16,120 bases of DNA from JAEZAA01 sp964514485. Its GTDB lineage: Bacteria > Pseudomonadota > Gammaproteobacteria > Pseudomonadales > Oleiphilaceae. Below the pieces are notes generated by a model. It worked only from the letters and a program-made list of their open reading frames with translations, searched no databases and was not told where the DNA came from. Location: NCBI GenBank assembly GCA_964514485.1, contig CAZEWG010000046.1, forward strand, positions 1 to 16,120, read 5' to 3'. The position numbers were made by a program, and so were the translations under genes. Shown piece by piece: positions 1 to 7,209 of this stretch (the first letter of the stretch is position 1; each line of letters starts with the position of its first letter).

Positions 1-45
1 TTGACATGGTAGAGGTCGGCGGTTCGAATCCGCCTGGTCCTACCA
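1..45 (+). tRNA. tRNA-Val(GAC), 3' part, cut by the window start
   Basis: The window opens inside an anticodon loop: TTGACAT at 1-7, with anticodon GAC at 3-5, which reads Val codons GUC/GUU. It continues as the 3' anticodon stem GGTAG (8-12), variable loop AGGTC (13-17), T-stem GGCGG (18-22), T-loop TTCGAAT (23-29), T-stem CCGCC (30-34), acceptor strand TGGTCCT (35-41), discriminator A42 and an encoded CCA at 43-45. The 5' half lies outside the window, so the acceptor pairing (expected 5' AGGACCA) cannot be checked. A terminator follows closely, so this is the last gene of its transcript. Confidence 0.93.
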
Positions 46-55
46 CCTGATTTCG

Positions 56-88
56 AAAGGGCTGCGAGAAAATCGCGGCCCTTTTTTG
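56..88 (+). terminator. Rho-independent terminator of the tRNA transcript
   Basis: GGGCTGCGA (59-67) pairs with TCGCGGCCC (73-81) through a GAAAA loop, with one G-U pair. A run of six T follows directly. It sits 10 bases after the tRNA CCA end. Confidence 0.9.
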
Positions 89-354
89 TTTCCGCTGGGT
101 AGGTTTTGGGGGTGCGATAACGCAGGAACCCGCGACCGCTCTTCCTGATCTGATGGCACGACCGTCACCAGCCCGTTTGCTCCTGCCTGCTTTGTTCTTG
201 ATGACAGCCTGCGGATTGCCTCTGGTGGTGTTGCTGCTCTATAACGCTCCGGGTGGTATGCTGAACGCCCCTGTTCACGACGGTCTTTCCCCGTCTGAAC
301 CTATACAACCATGGACTGGCTGGGCCGGACCATTTTCTGAACTAGAGAGTTTCT
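89..354. other. Intergenic region between tRNA terminator and rhlE
   Basis: No convincing gene lies here. An open frame from 153 to 407 begins like a lipoprotein signal but overlaps the first 53 bases of rhlE in another frame and has no ribosome binding site. The only regulatory signal I see is the candidate promoter at 216-245. Confidence 0.6.
216..245 (+). promoter_or_regulatory. Candidate sigma-70 promoter for rhlE
   Basis: TTGCCT (216-221, 4/6 match to TTGACA) is separated by 18 bases from TATAAC (240-245, 5/6 match to TATAAT). Transcription would start near 252, giving a leader of about 100 bases before the rhlE ATG. This is judged by eye only. Confidence 0.35.
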
Positions 355-1776
355 ATGCCATTCGCCGATCTGGGCCTGTCCGAACAGTTGCTGCAAGCCA
401 TTTCTGAAAAAGGCTACACCGAACCTTCGCCAATTCAGGCACAGGCGATTCCTGTCATTCTGGAAGGGAAGGACGTTATGGCGGCCGCCCAAACGGGCAC
501 CGGGAAAACCGCCAGCTTTGTGTTGCCCCTGTTACAGCGTTTGGCAAGTGGCAAGTCGGCGGGCAGTAACTCCGTGCGCTCACTGATTTTGGTGCCGACC
601 CGGGAGTTGGCGGTTCAGGTAGGCGAAAGCGTAGAGCAGTATGGTCGTCATCTGGCCCTCAAAAGCTGTGTGGTTTATGGTGGGGTGGCCATCAACCCCC
701 AGATGATGAAGCTTCGTAAGGGGGCGGATGTGCTGGTGGCCACACCTGGCCGGCTGATGGATCTCTACCAGAAGAATGCAGTCAAGTTCCAGGCGCTGGA
801 GGCCCTGGTGCTGGATGAGGCGGATCGCATGCTGGATCTGGGGTTTATTCAGGATATTCAGGCGATTCTGGATCTGCTCCCCAGGCAGCGCCAAAACCTG
901 CTGTTTTCCGCGACGTTTTCCGACAGTATCCGGGAGTTGGCAGCAAGCTTTTTGACTGATCCGGTGCGGATCGATATCAATCCACGCACCACAACGGCGA
1001 CCACGGTGCAGCAGTGGATGCACCCGGTGGACAAACGGCGCAAATCCGAGTTGTTAAGCCATCTTATCCGTACCCGGGACTGGCGGCAGGTGCTGGTGTT
1101 TGTTCGCACCCGCCGTGGTGCCGACAAGCTGGTGGCGGAGTTGGGGCGTGATGGCATCCGGGCGGTCTCCATCCATAGCGACAAAAGCCAGAGCTGGCGC
1201 GCCCGTGCGCTGGCGGACTTCAAGAAAGGCAAGGCATCCGTGCTGGTGGCCACGGATGTGGCGGCGCGAGGCATTGATATTGAGCAACTGCCCCGGGTGG
1301 TTAACTTTGATTTGCCCAAGGTGCCCGAGGATTATGTGCACCGGATTGGTCGCACGGGGCGTGCCGGCTCCAAGGGGCGGGCCATTTCCTTGGTCAGTGC
1401 CGATGAAGTGGGTGAGCTGCGGGCGATTGAGCGGTTGATCCGCAAGCGACTCACCCGGGATGAAATCAACGGCTTTGAGCCGGAGCATGTGGTGCCCGCG
1501 TCACCTTCGCCAGATGCACCGGTGAAAAAGAAGCCGAAAAAACCGAAGAAGCCCAAGCGCCACCAGCTGAAGGCTGCAAAAGGAGCGAAGGCGAAGAAGC
1601 CCAAAGCAGCGGATAAGGCCCGAAAGCCACCCGAAGGGGCTAAGAAGGATTCGGGGCAGGCAGATAAGCCTAAGAAGCCAGCGGGAAGGGCTGGTCAGCC
1701 GAAGCCGGCCACCGGTGCCTCCCGGCGCGGACCTGCACCACGTCGCCCAGCTCAGGCTCGGAAAAGCGAATCCTGA
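355..1776 (+). CDS. rhlE: ATP-dependent DEAD-box RNA helicase, RhlE-like
   Basis: 473 residues. The whole DEAD-box core is present in order: Q motif around residues 20-33 (GYTEPSPIQ), Walker A AQTGTGKT (45-52), PTREL (81-85), TPGR (130-133), DEAD (154-157), SAT (185-187), ATDVAARGID (299-308) and HRIGRTGR (329-336). From about residue 385 the protein becomes a basic low-complexity tail rich in Lys, Pro and Ala, as in many RhlE proteins, which probably gives extra RNA affinity. The family unwinds short RNA duplexes in the cytoplasm and acts in ribosome assembly, RNA turnover and cold growth. The ribosome binding site before the ATG is weak (AGAGAG). The start is supported by the typical RhlE opening (F-x-x-L-G-L-S) just ahead of the Q motif. 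Assignment to RhlE rather than another DEAD-box subfamily rests on overall resemblance. Confidence 0.93.
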   Translation: MPFADLGLSEQLLQAISEKGYTEPSPIQAQAIPVILEGKDVMAAAQTGTGKTASFVLPLLQRLASGKSAGSNSVRSLILVPTRELAVQVGESVEQYGRHLALKSCVVYGGVAINPQMMKLRKGADVLVATPGRLMDLYQKNAVKFQALEALVLDEADRMLDLGFIQDIQAILDLLPRQRQNLLFSATFSDSIRELAASFLTDPVRIDINPRTTTATTVQQWMHPVDKRRKSELLSHLIRTRDWRQVLVFVRTRRGADKLVAELGRDGIRAVSIHSDKSQSWRARALADFKKGKASVLVATDVAARGIDIEQLPRVVNFDLPKVPEDYVHRIGRTGRAGSKGRAISLVSADEVGELRAIERLIRKRLTRDEINGFEPEHVVPASPSPDAPVKKKPKKPKKPKRHQLKAAKGAKAKKPKAADKARKPPEGAKKDSGQADKPKKPAGRAGQPKPATGASRRGPAPRRPAQARKSES

Positions 1777-1785
1777 TCGGCTGGC

Positions 1786-1816
1786 CGGCAGCAGCCTCCC
1801 GACGGCTGTCGTTTTG
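1786..1816 (+). terminator. Possible weak terminator after rhlE
   Basis: CGGCAGC (1786-1792) can pair with GCTGTCG (1805-1811), including one G-U pair, across a 12-base loop. TTTT follows at 1812-1815. The loop is long and the T-run short, so termination may be partial. Confidence 0.4.
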
Positions 1817-1883
1817 GGCTGAACTTCAGTAGTACTGTGGGGTCTGGTATGTTTAGTCCGTCTCAAACAGTTGGAGTAAGTTG

Positions 1884-2876
1884 ATGATTCCCTTTTCGAT
1901 TCTCGATCTGTCCCCGATTGGTGATGGCAAAACCGCAGCCGAAGCCCTCAAAGATACTCGCGCACTATCACAACAGGCAGACCGACTGGGATATCATCGT
2001 TATTGGCTGGCGGAGCATCACAACATGCCTGGCATCGCCAGTGCCGCCACCTCGGTGGTGATTGGTTACGTGGCCGAGGGGACTGAGCGTATTCGCGTGG
2101 GTTCCGGCGGTATCATGCTGCCGAATCACTCTCCGCTGGTGATCGCAGAGCAGTTCGGCACACTGGAGTCCTTGTATCCGGGGCGAATCGACCTGGGGCT
2201 GGGGCGTGCGCCGGGCACGGATATGATGACGGCGCGGGCATTGCGGCGGGATATGGCGGCGACCGCCGAGCGGTTTCCCCAAGACGTGCAGGAGCTCCTG
2301 GCTTATTTTGCAGAGCCTCAGTCCGGTCAGCAGATTACTGCGGTTCCCGGAGCCGGGCTTCATGTGCCGATCTGGCTTTTAGGGTCGAGCCTCTATAGTG
2401 CCCAGTTAGCGGCCATGCTGGGATTGCCGTTTGCGTTTGCTTCCCACTTTGCACCGGCCGATATGCGGGCGGCGGCGTCGCTTTACAGAAGCCAATTCCA
2501 GCCATCTGCTTACTTAGAGCAGCCCTATTTGATGTTGACGGTGAATGTGCTGGCGGCGGAGACCGACCAGGAGGCCCGCTACCATTTCAGCTCACAGCAG
2601 CAATCTTTTGTGAATCTGCGTCGGGGAATGCCGGGGCGGGTGCCCAAGCCGATCGAGGATATTGAGAGCTTCTGGTCACCCATGGAAAAAATCATGGTGG
2701 AACAGGCTCTGAAATACTCGTTCGTGGGGGCTCCAGATAAGGTAGAACAGGAGCTTGCGAGCTTTTTGGCGGAGCATCAGCCCGACGAGTTGATGATTAC
2801 CGCGCTGGTTCATGACAACCGAGCGCGGCTGAAAACGCTGGAGCTGGTGGCGGAGATCCAGAAGCGCCTGCCTTAG
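1884..2876 (+). CDS. LLM-class flavin-dependent oxidoreductase (luciferase-like, MsnO8/YhbW-type)
   Basis: 330 residues, close to the usual single-domain length of this group. The opening (IPFSILDLSPIGDG), the early RYWLAEHH motif, the GSGGIMLPNHSPLVIAEQF segment and LYPGRIDLGLGRAPGTD are typical of luciferase-like TIM-barrel monooxygenases related to E. coli YhbW. These enzymes use reduced FMN; the physiological substrate of this subgroup is not established, and none is claimed here. A TTG codon at 1881 precedes the ATG at 1884. I chose the ATG because GGAG at 1873-1876 is 7 bases from it and only 4 from the TTG. Upstream, TATGTT at 1848-1853 preceded by TG looks like an extended -10, but its -35 is poor. 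The gene converges on the truncated haemoglobin gene. Confidence 0.9.
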   Translation: MIPFSILDLSPIGDGKTAAEALKDTRALSQQADRLGYHRYWLAEHHNMPGIASAATSVVIGYVAEGTERIRVGSGGIMLPNHSPLVIAEQFGTLESLYPGRIDLGLGRAPGTDMMTARALRRDMAATAERFPQDVQELLAYFAEPQSGQQITAVPGAGLHVPIWLLGSSLYSAQLAAMLGLPFAFASHFAPADMRAAASLYRSQFQPSAYLEQPYLMLTVNVLAAETDQEARYHFSSQQQSFVNLRRGMPGRVPKPIEDIESFWSPMEKIMVEQALKYSFVGAPDKVEQELASFLAEHQPDELMITALVHDNRARLKTLELVAEIQKRLP

Positions 2877-2900
2877 CAGGCTACGGCTGAAGCATCCAGC

Positions 2901-2952
2901 TGCCCCTTTCATGGAAGGTTCCTGTAGACATAGGGGCCTTCTCTTTCTTTAG
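2901..2952 (+). terminator. Probable terminator between the oxidoreductase and globin genes
   Basis: GCCCCT (2902-2907) pairs with AGGGGC (2932-2937). The intervening loop can fold further (ATG with CAT, GGAA with TTCC). A pyrimidine-rich, T-heavy tract CTTCTCTTTCTTT follows. It lies in the 72-base gap between two convergent genes; the T-tract serves the plus strand. Confidence 0.5.
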
Positions 2953-3362
2953 CCGACGTTCTCTGCCTGAGCCGGATGGTTCGGGCGGTCACCGCTGTTG
3001 AAGTGATGCAGCATCGTCAGGGACTGCCCGATTAACTCTGCCCGCTTAATCCAGGGTCCAGCCAGCTCCGGTTCTAGCACTTCTTCAACAGTTTGCCGAA
3101 ACAGTGCCAGCCAATCGACCAGCAGGGCTGGTGTAAAGCCTGCTTCCATATGTTTGCTGGCCACTTCATAGCGATATTTCAGATAGCGTTCCCCACCCAA
3201 TGAAACCCACCAGAAATGGGTGATCAACTGCTTGTGATGGGGCCAGTCTTCGATGACCTGAAAGGGAATCTTGAGGGTGGGGTGCTGCTGGACCTGATCA
3301 TAAAAGCGATCCACCACTTCAGCGACTTTGTCGCGTCCAATGAGATGTGCAATGTCTTGCAT
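2949..3362 (-). CDS. Group III truncated haemoglobin
   Basis: 137 residues from the ATG at 3362. Globin landmarks of the short 2-on-2 fold are visible: FY at residues 20-21 (the Tyr is the expected distal B10 residue), DWPHH near 40-43, HFWW at 49-52, GGERY at 56-60, a likely proximal haem ligand His71 in SKHMEAGFTP, then the DWLALFRQTVEEV helix. The FW pair and the W-L-A-L-F helix after the proximal His are typical of group III. Such proteins bind haem and oxygen or nitric oxide in the cytoplasm; the role here is not known. An in-frame GTG at 3389 would add nine residues. I prefer the ATG because GAGG lies 5 bases upstream of it, whereas the GTG has no ribosome binding site. The extension (TLPSFEVI) is globin-compatible, so it stays possible. 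Confidence 0.85.
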   Translation of the reverse strand: MQDIAHLIGRDKVAEVVDRFYDQVQQHPTLKIPFQVIEDWPHHKQLITHFWWVSLGGERYLKYRYEVASKHMEAGFTPALLVDWLALFRQTVEEVLEPELAGPWIKRAELIGQSLTMLHHFNSGDRPNHPAQAENVG

Positions 3363-3981
3363 GATGACCTCGAAACTCGGCAGAGTCACTGCCCGAAGGA
3401 GGGGATTATCCCATAGGAAAGAAGTCGTGATAAGTCGGGCTGAAGAGCTTGAATTAATTTATGGTGCTAACTAATTGGAAGGTGATGGCTCATAAATTTA
3501 CTTCTACTTGAGAAGGTTTTAGGGATTCGGATTTGTTTTCAGAGTGCTTGGCTTGTGGTTTTTATCGATTTTCACCGTTTTTCGTTATCTTTTGGGGCTC
3601 AGTAGTTACTTTTTGATCGGAAACCAACCAATAAGTCATTTAGTGCCCTAAATAATAGACCGAGGTGAAAATTGTCGCTATAGTGGGCCTCGCTTAGCCT
3701 GATTCCTATATGATCAGCGCAAGGAATACCTTTTCTGACCCCTGATAAAATGCGTTTACTGGCCGCTGGAGCTGGCCAACCCCGTACCACTGGGTCCACG
3801 CAACTGACTGATGAGGAGCCAAGGGCTTCCTGATCAGCTCTCGAACTTTTTTCTTCGACACTTTCGGTCACACCTTCCTGCGCTTCGGGCATATAAGGAA
3901 TCTGGCTGCCTCGTTTTGCCTGCCCCCTGTTCAGTCAACAGGCCCGGGCCAGGCATCCCCTGCTGTTGGTATGGAGGAGAG
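3363..3981. other. 619-base region without a supported gene, AT-rich in its first half
   Basis: This is the longest gene-free stretch in the window. About 3420-3700 is visibly more AT-rich than the coding DNA on either side, and stop codons are frequent on both strands. Frames that stay open (3599-3892 minus; 3811-3981 plus, merging into the symporter) lack ribosome binding sites and resemble no family I know. It must hold the divergent control regions of the globin gene (-) and the symporter (+). The only promoter-like signal I can point to is at 3656-3684. Confidence 0.6.
3656..3684 (+). promoter_or_regulatory. Candidate promoter for the symporter transcript
   Basis: TAGACC (3656-3661, 4/6 to consensus) is 17 bases from TATAGT (3679-3684, 5/6). 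If used, it would leave an unusually long leader of about 290 bases before the symporter ATG. Weak evidence, by eye only. Confidence 0.3.
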
Positions 3982-5601
3982 ATGTACCAGTTTTCGACCA
4001 CGACCGTTCTGACATTGATGATCGGTTTTTATCTGATTACCTTCCTGATGACGCTGCTGATTCGGGAGAAAAAAGAAAACGTAGACGGATACATGGTATC
4101 CAATGGCTCTGTTGGCTTCGGGATTTCCGCTGCCAGTATGACTGCAACCTGGATCTGGGCTGCATCGTTTTATGCGGCGGCAAGTTCCGGCTACACCTAT
4201 GGTCTCTCAGGCCCGCTGCATTACGGGTTCTGGGGAGCCTTGATGATCCTCTTTATTTATCCTTTCGGACGTCGCTTCCGGGAGGTTGCTCCCAAGGCCC
4301 ATACCTTGGCGGAAGTCGTCCATGCACGCCATGGTAGCTCCAGCCAAATGATCTTGGTCATTTCCAACATCATGGGCAGTGTAATCAGCCTGATGGTGAA
4401 CTTCACGGCAGCCGGTGCCCTGGTTTCCATCTTGTCGCCGCTGAGCTTTATTCAAGGGGTGGTGATTGCCGGTCTGGGAGTGCTCGGTTATACCCTCTGG
4501 TCTGGGTTTCGCGCGTCCACTCTGACGGACTTCGCCCAAGTGGTGGCGATGATTTTGGCTGCGGTCGTGATCATTCCCATGATCTGGTACAACGTCGGTG
4601 GTAGCGGTGCATTGGAGGCCGGGTTGAGCCGTTTGACGGCAGAACAGGCCAGCTTTTTCTCGAAAACCGCCTTCCTGGAGCAGGGGGCTCCGTTCTTTGT
4701 GGCGGTGCTTGCCTATGCCATTGGCAACCAAACCATTGCCCAGCGCCTGTTTGCGGTGCGTGAGGACTTGATCAAGCCAACCTTCATTACCGCCACCATC
4801 GGCTATGGGGCGACGGTGATCGGCCTGGGGATGCTGGGGCTGATTGCGCTGCTGATCGGCTTGCAGCCGGTAGATGGTGATCTCAACAACATTATTCCTC
4901 AGATGGCATCGAACTATCTGACGCCGTTTTTTATCGGAGTCTTTTTCATCATGGTGATCGGCTCCCTGTCGTCCACTGCGGACTCCGACTTGGCGGCGCT
5001 GTCTGCGCTGGTGATGACCGATATCTACGGCAAAAACCTGGCCCGCGGTAAAGTTAATCCCAAAACCATGCTTTGGATTGGTCGCATGACGATGATTGTG
5101 GCGACCATGCTGGCTGTGGTTTTCGCCAGCTTGAAGCTGGATATTCTGGAAATGCTCATCTTTGTTGGCGCGCTCTGGGGAGCCATTGTGTTCCCGGTGA
5201 TTGCCAGCTTCTATTGGAACCGGGTCACCAACCGGGCATTTACCATGGCGGTCGCCTCAGCCTTTGTGATGTTTATCCTGGTTCGTTTCCAGCTGGTGCC
5301 CATGGAAGGCTTGGTTGCTTCGTTCTTCGAACTTTTTGCCATTATTGGGGGCGGAGTCGTGATCGGACTGATGGCTTTCGGTTTCTTCGGATTCCGTCCG
5401 GGTATTGCCCTGGGAGGACTGGCAACCCTGTTGTTGGCCATCTATGGGTTCGGTTTCTTGCGTGAATATACGGTATTGCTCAGCTCTCTGACCGCCTATG
5501 GCGTCAGTGCAGTGGTTTGTGTGGGCCTTAGCCTGCTCGGTGAGGAACGCTTTGACTTCGACGTGATTGGCGAACGTGTTACCGACTTCCAGAAAAGTTA
5601 G
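3982..5601 (+). CDS. Sodium:solute symporter (SSS) family transporter, resembling the urea/DUR3 branch
   Basis: 539 residues, almost entirely hydrophobic segments separated by short loops, about 13-15 membrane helices as expected for the SSS fold. Residues 53-80 (TATWIWAASFYAAASSG, then YGLSGPLHYG) resemble the corresponding segment of DUR3-type urea symporters. SLSSTADSDLAALSALVMTDIYG (328-350) matches the SSS Na2-site helix, with the expected Ser/Thr and Asp residues. It should import a small solute with sodium across the inner membrane; the substrate cannot be read from the sequence. The frame is open from 3811, but I start at 3982 because GGAGG (3973-3977) lies just upstream and the first membrane helix follows at once; the longer N-terminus looks non-coding. 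The 43-residue protein downstream is probably its partner. Confidence 0.9.
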   Translation: MYQFSTTTVLTLMIGFYLITFLMTLLIREKKENVDGYMVSNGSVGFGISAASMTATWIWAASFYAAASSGYTYGLSGPLHYGFWGALMILFIYPFGRRFREVAPKAHTLAEVVHARHGSSSQMILVISNIMGSVISLMVNFTAAGALVSILSPLSFIQGVVIAGLGVLGYTLWSGFRASTLTDFAQVVAMILAAVVIIPMIWYNVGGSGALEAGLSRLTAEQASFFSKTAFLEQGAPFFVAVLAYAIGNQTIAQRLFAVREDLIKPTFITATIGYGATVIGLGMLGLIALLIGLQPVDGDLNNIIPQMASNYLTPFFIGVFFIMVIGSLSSTADSDLAALSALVMTDIYGKNLARGKVNPKTMLWIGRMTMIVATMLAVVFASLKLDILEMLIFVGALWGAIVFPVIASFYWNRVTNRAFTMAVASAFVMFILVRFQLVPMEGLVASFFELFAIIGGGVVIGLMAFGFFGFRPGIALGGLATLLLAIYGFGFLREYTVLLSSLTAYGVSAVVCVGLSLLGEERFDFDVIGERVTDFQKS

Positions 5602-5609
5602 TGACTTGC

Positions 5610-5649
5610 CGAGGTCATCGTTCTCGGTCTGAACGGTGATCTCGATTTT
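5610..5649 (+). terminator. Strong hairpin after the symporter, possible attenuator or RNA-stabilising stem
   Basis: GAGGTCATCGTTC (5611-5623) pairs along its whole length with GAACGGTGATCTC (5631-5643), with two G-U wobbles and one more C-G pair outside (5610/5644). The loop is 7 bases. Only four T follow (5646-5649), so termination is likely partial. It starts 9 bases after the symporter stop and is the first of three stems in the spacer. Confidence 0.6.
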
Positions 5650-5694
5650 GCCCCGCATCTGGGGGCTTTAAAAGATGGCTGCCCGTTGGGTAGC
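5650..5694 (+). promoter_or_regulatory. Two further hairpins in the symporter / small-protein spacer
   Basis: GCCCC (5650-5654) pairs with GGGGC (5662-5666), followed by TTTAAAAG. GCTGCCC (5678-5684) pairs with GGGTAGC (5688-5694) through a GTT loop, with one G-U pair. With the larger stem at 5610-5644 they make most of the spacer structured. Their role is unknown; RNA stability or differential expression of the two genes are options. Confidence 0.4.
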
Positions 5695-5741
5695 GCTCTG
5701 GCCTTGTGCCATTGATTGACATAATGTTAGGAGGAATAACC

Positions 5742-5873
5742 ATGAGCGAACTGGCCCTTACCAGCTACGTTATGGTGTGGCCTACTGTGGCTGCTATTGT
5801 TCTGGTCGTGCTTTGCGCTGGCTTTATCCGTGATGTGCACTGCGCGAAAAAGAACGGCGAATCGGTCATCTGA
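5742..5873 (+). CDS. 43-residue membrane protein, putative transporter small subunit
   Basis: A short gene, easily missed by length cut-offs. Its ATG is preceded by a perfect AGGAGG (5729-5734) at 7 bases spacing. The product begins MSELALTSYVMVWPTVAAIV, continues in one hydrophobic helix to about residue 29, then FIRDVHCAKKNGESVI with a basic tail. Length, the VWP motif entering the helix and the R-D plus basic C-terminus fit the family named 'putative transporter small subunit', found beside SSS-type symporters. By analogy with other tiny transporter subunits it probably sits in the inner membrane with the upstream symporter and helps its stability or activity; that role is inference. It is co-directional with the symporter, 140 bases downstream across a structured spacer, and a strong terminator follows. 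Confidence 0.85.
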   Translation: MSELALTSYVMVWPTVAAIVLVVLCAGFIRDVHCAKKNGESVI

Positions 5874-5954
5874 CCGTTTTTCATAAGAGCTTCTATCAAA
5901 ACCGAGACAGGCACCTGGCCTGAAATTTAGCAGCTTGGTTTTGTTAGACACTCT

Positions 5955-6000
5955 AAAAGGGTCGGCTGTTGTATCCTGAGGGTACCGCCGACCCTTTTTT
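5955..6000 (+). terminator. Rho-independent terminator after the transporter small subunit
   Basis: GGGTCGGC (5959-5966) pairs perfectly with GCCGACCC (5987-5994), followed by six T (5995-6000). AAAA before the stem lets it work on the minus strand too, in principle. It closes the symporter transcript and isolates the quinone oxidoreductase gene. Confidence 0.92.
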
Positions 6001-6124
6001 GTATGAAGATGATCGTCACGAGCCGGGTGCGGATAAGGCATAGAATAGATGGTCTTTGGAGCCTGGCCTTGAGGCAAACAGTTCCACAACCTTCCGATTT
6101 GCTAGCAGATGATGAGGAGTAACC

Positions 6125-7099
6125 ATGCAGGCAATCAAGATTCAGAACGACAAACTGATTTGGACTTCTCACCCAGGCCCTGGCCCTCTTCAAGCTGACG
6201 AAGTGCGCATTCGGGTTGCCTGGGCTGGAATGAACCGTGCGGATCTGGTGCAGCGGGCGGGCAACTATCCACCGCCTCCTGGCGCCTCTGAGGTGTTGGG
6301 ACTGGAAGTGAGCGGTTGGGTTGAAGAAGTAGGGACTGATGTCGGCCGATTTGCTGTAGGCGATGAAGTCTGTGCCTTGCTCGCGGGGGGAGGGTACGCG
6401 GAGCAAGTGGTGGTGTCTGAATTGCAGGTACTGCCGGTTCCCCAGGGACTCAGTTTGCGGGAAGCGGCCGCATTGCCCGAGGTCTTCGCCACGGCTTGGC
6501 TGAATCTGTATATGGAAGCCCGACTGCAACCCGGTGAGCGGGTGCTGCTTCATGCCGGCGCCAGTGGGGTGGGCACGGCGGCAATCCAGCTCTGTCGCGA
6601 GTTTGGTAACCCATGTTTTGTCACAGTAGGAAACCCGGAGAAGGTTGAGTATTGCAAGTCGTTGGGAGCGGACGCCGGCTGGAACCGTCATGACGGCAGC
6701 TTTGTGGAGGCGGTGAAAGCCTGGGGCGGTGCCGATGTGATCCTCGACCCAGTGGGGGGAGATTACATTTCCCAGGACCAGGCTGTGCTCAATTTGGATG
6801 GACGGTTGGTGTTGATCGGCCTGATGGGAGGGCGTCGCGCAGAACTGGATTTAGGGTTAATGTTAGTCAAGCGCCAACGCCTGATCGGTTCCACCTTACG
6901 TAGCAAGTCGCCTCAGGCAAAAGGGGCGATTCTGGACGAGCTCTACCGGCAGGTCTGGCCGCATCTGAGCTCAGGGAAAATCCGGGCCCTGATTGATGCT
7001 GAATGGCCGATTCAGGAAGCGGACGCTGCCATGCGGCATCTTCAAAGCAATCAGACCATCGGTAAGGTGCTGCTGCAAGTTGCGGAGACTGGTCGCTAA
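6125..7099 (+). CDS. NAD(P)H quinone oxidoreductase, PIG3 family (zinc-free MDR)
   Basis: 324 residues, typical for the family. It has the N-terminal catalytic domain with WAGMNRADLVQRAGNYPPPPG (33-53) and the LGLEVSGWVEEVG segment (58-70), then the NADPH-binding Rossmann fold with AGASGVG at 144-150. The N-R-A-D and NYPPPPG signatures point to the PIG3/TP53I3-like quinone oxidoreductases. The zinc ligands of true alcohol dehydrogenases are absent, as expected. The enzyme should reduce quinones or related electrophiles with NADPH in the cytoplasm. GAGGAG at 6113-6118 sits 6 bases before the ATG. It stands alone between a strong terminator and the efflux promoter region, though read-through into the efflux genes is possible because no terminator follows it. 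Confidence 0.92.
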   Translation: MQAIKIQNDKLIWTSHPGPGPLQADEVRIRVAWAGMNRADLVQRAGNYPPPPGASEVLGLEVSGWVEEVGTDVGRFAVGDEVCALLAGGGYAEQVVVSELQVLPVPQGLSLREAAALPEVFATAWLNLYMEARLQPGERVLLHAGASGVGTAAIQLCREFGNPCFVTVGNPEKVEYCKSLGADAGWNRHDGSFVEAVKAWGGADVILDPVGGDYISQDQAVLNLDGRLVLIGLMGGRRAELDLGLMLVKRQRLIGSTLRSKSPQAKGAILDELYRQVWPHLSSGKIRALIDAEWPIQEADAAMRHLQSNQTIGKVLLQVAETGR

Positions 7100-7128
7100 G
7101 GGACAGACTGGAGCGGGATGCTTAAAAT
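7100..7128 (+). promoter_or_regulatory. Candidate promoter of the RND efflux operon
   Basis: GGGACA (7100-7105, 4/6 to consensus) is separated by 17 bases from TAAAAT (7123-7128, 5/6). It begins immediately after the stop codon of the preceding gene. Predicted initiation near 7135 falls inside the palindrome at 7133-7148. Confidence 0.45.
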
Positions 7129-7132
7129 GAGT

Positions 7133-7148
7133 GACAGGATCACCTGTC
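7133..7148 (+). promoter_or_regulatory. Palindromic putative operator of the RND efflux operon
   Basis: GACAGG-ATCA-CCTGTC is a perfect inverted repeat of six bases with a 4-base centre. It overlaps the predicted start of transcription and lies 61 bases upstream of the adaptor ATG. This arrangement suits a dimeric repressor, often TetR-type for such pumps. The binder is unknown. Confidence 0.45.
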
Positions 7149-7209
7149 TAGGAGTTGTCTCAATCGGCTCTAAAACTGGCTGGCAGGAACCATCGGTAAG
7201 GAGACCCCC

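Noticed and set aside
153..407. 84-residue open frame starting like a lipoprotein or membrane peptide, upstream of rhlE
   Set aside because: No ribosome binding site, overlaps the start of rhlE in another frame, and the rest of the sequence is not family-like. It also covers the best rhlE promoter candidate.
3599..3892. 97-residue minus-strand open frame in the gene-free region
   Set aside because: No recognisable domain and atypical composition; it overlaps the probable upstream control region of the symporter.
3811..3981. 57-residue N-terminal extension of the symporter frame
   Set aside because: A good GGAGG sits before the internal ATG at 3982, where the first membrane helix begins; the extension has Cys/Pro-rich, non-family sequence.
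5716..5721. Perfect TTGACA box before the small transporter subunit
   Set aside because: A matching -10 would fall around 5739-5744, on the start codon, so it cannot drive a leadered transcript of this gene; probably chance.
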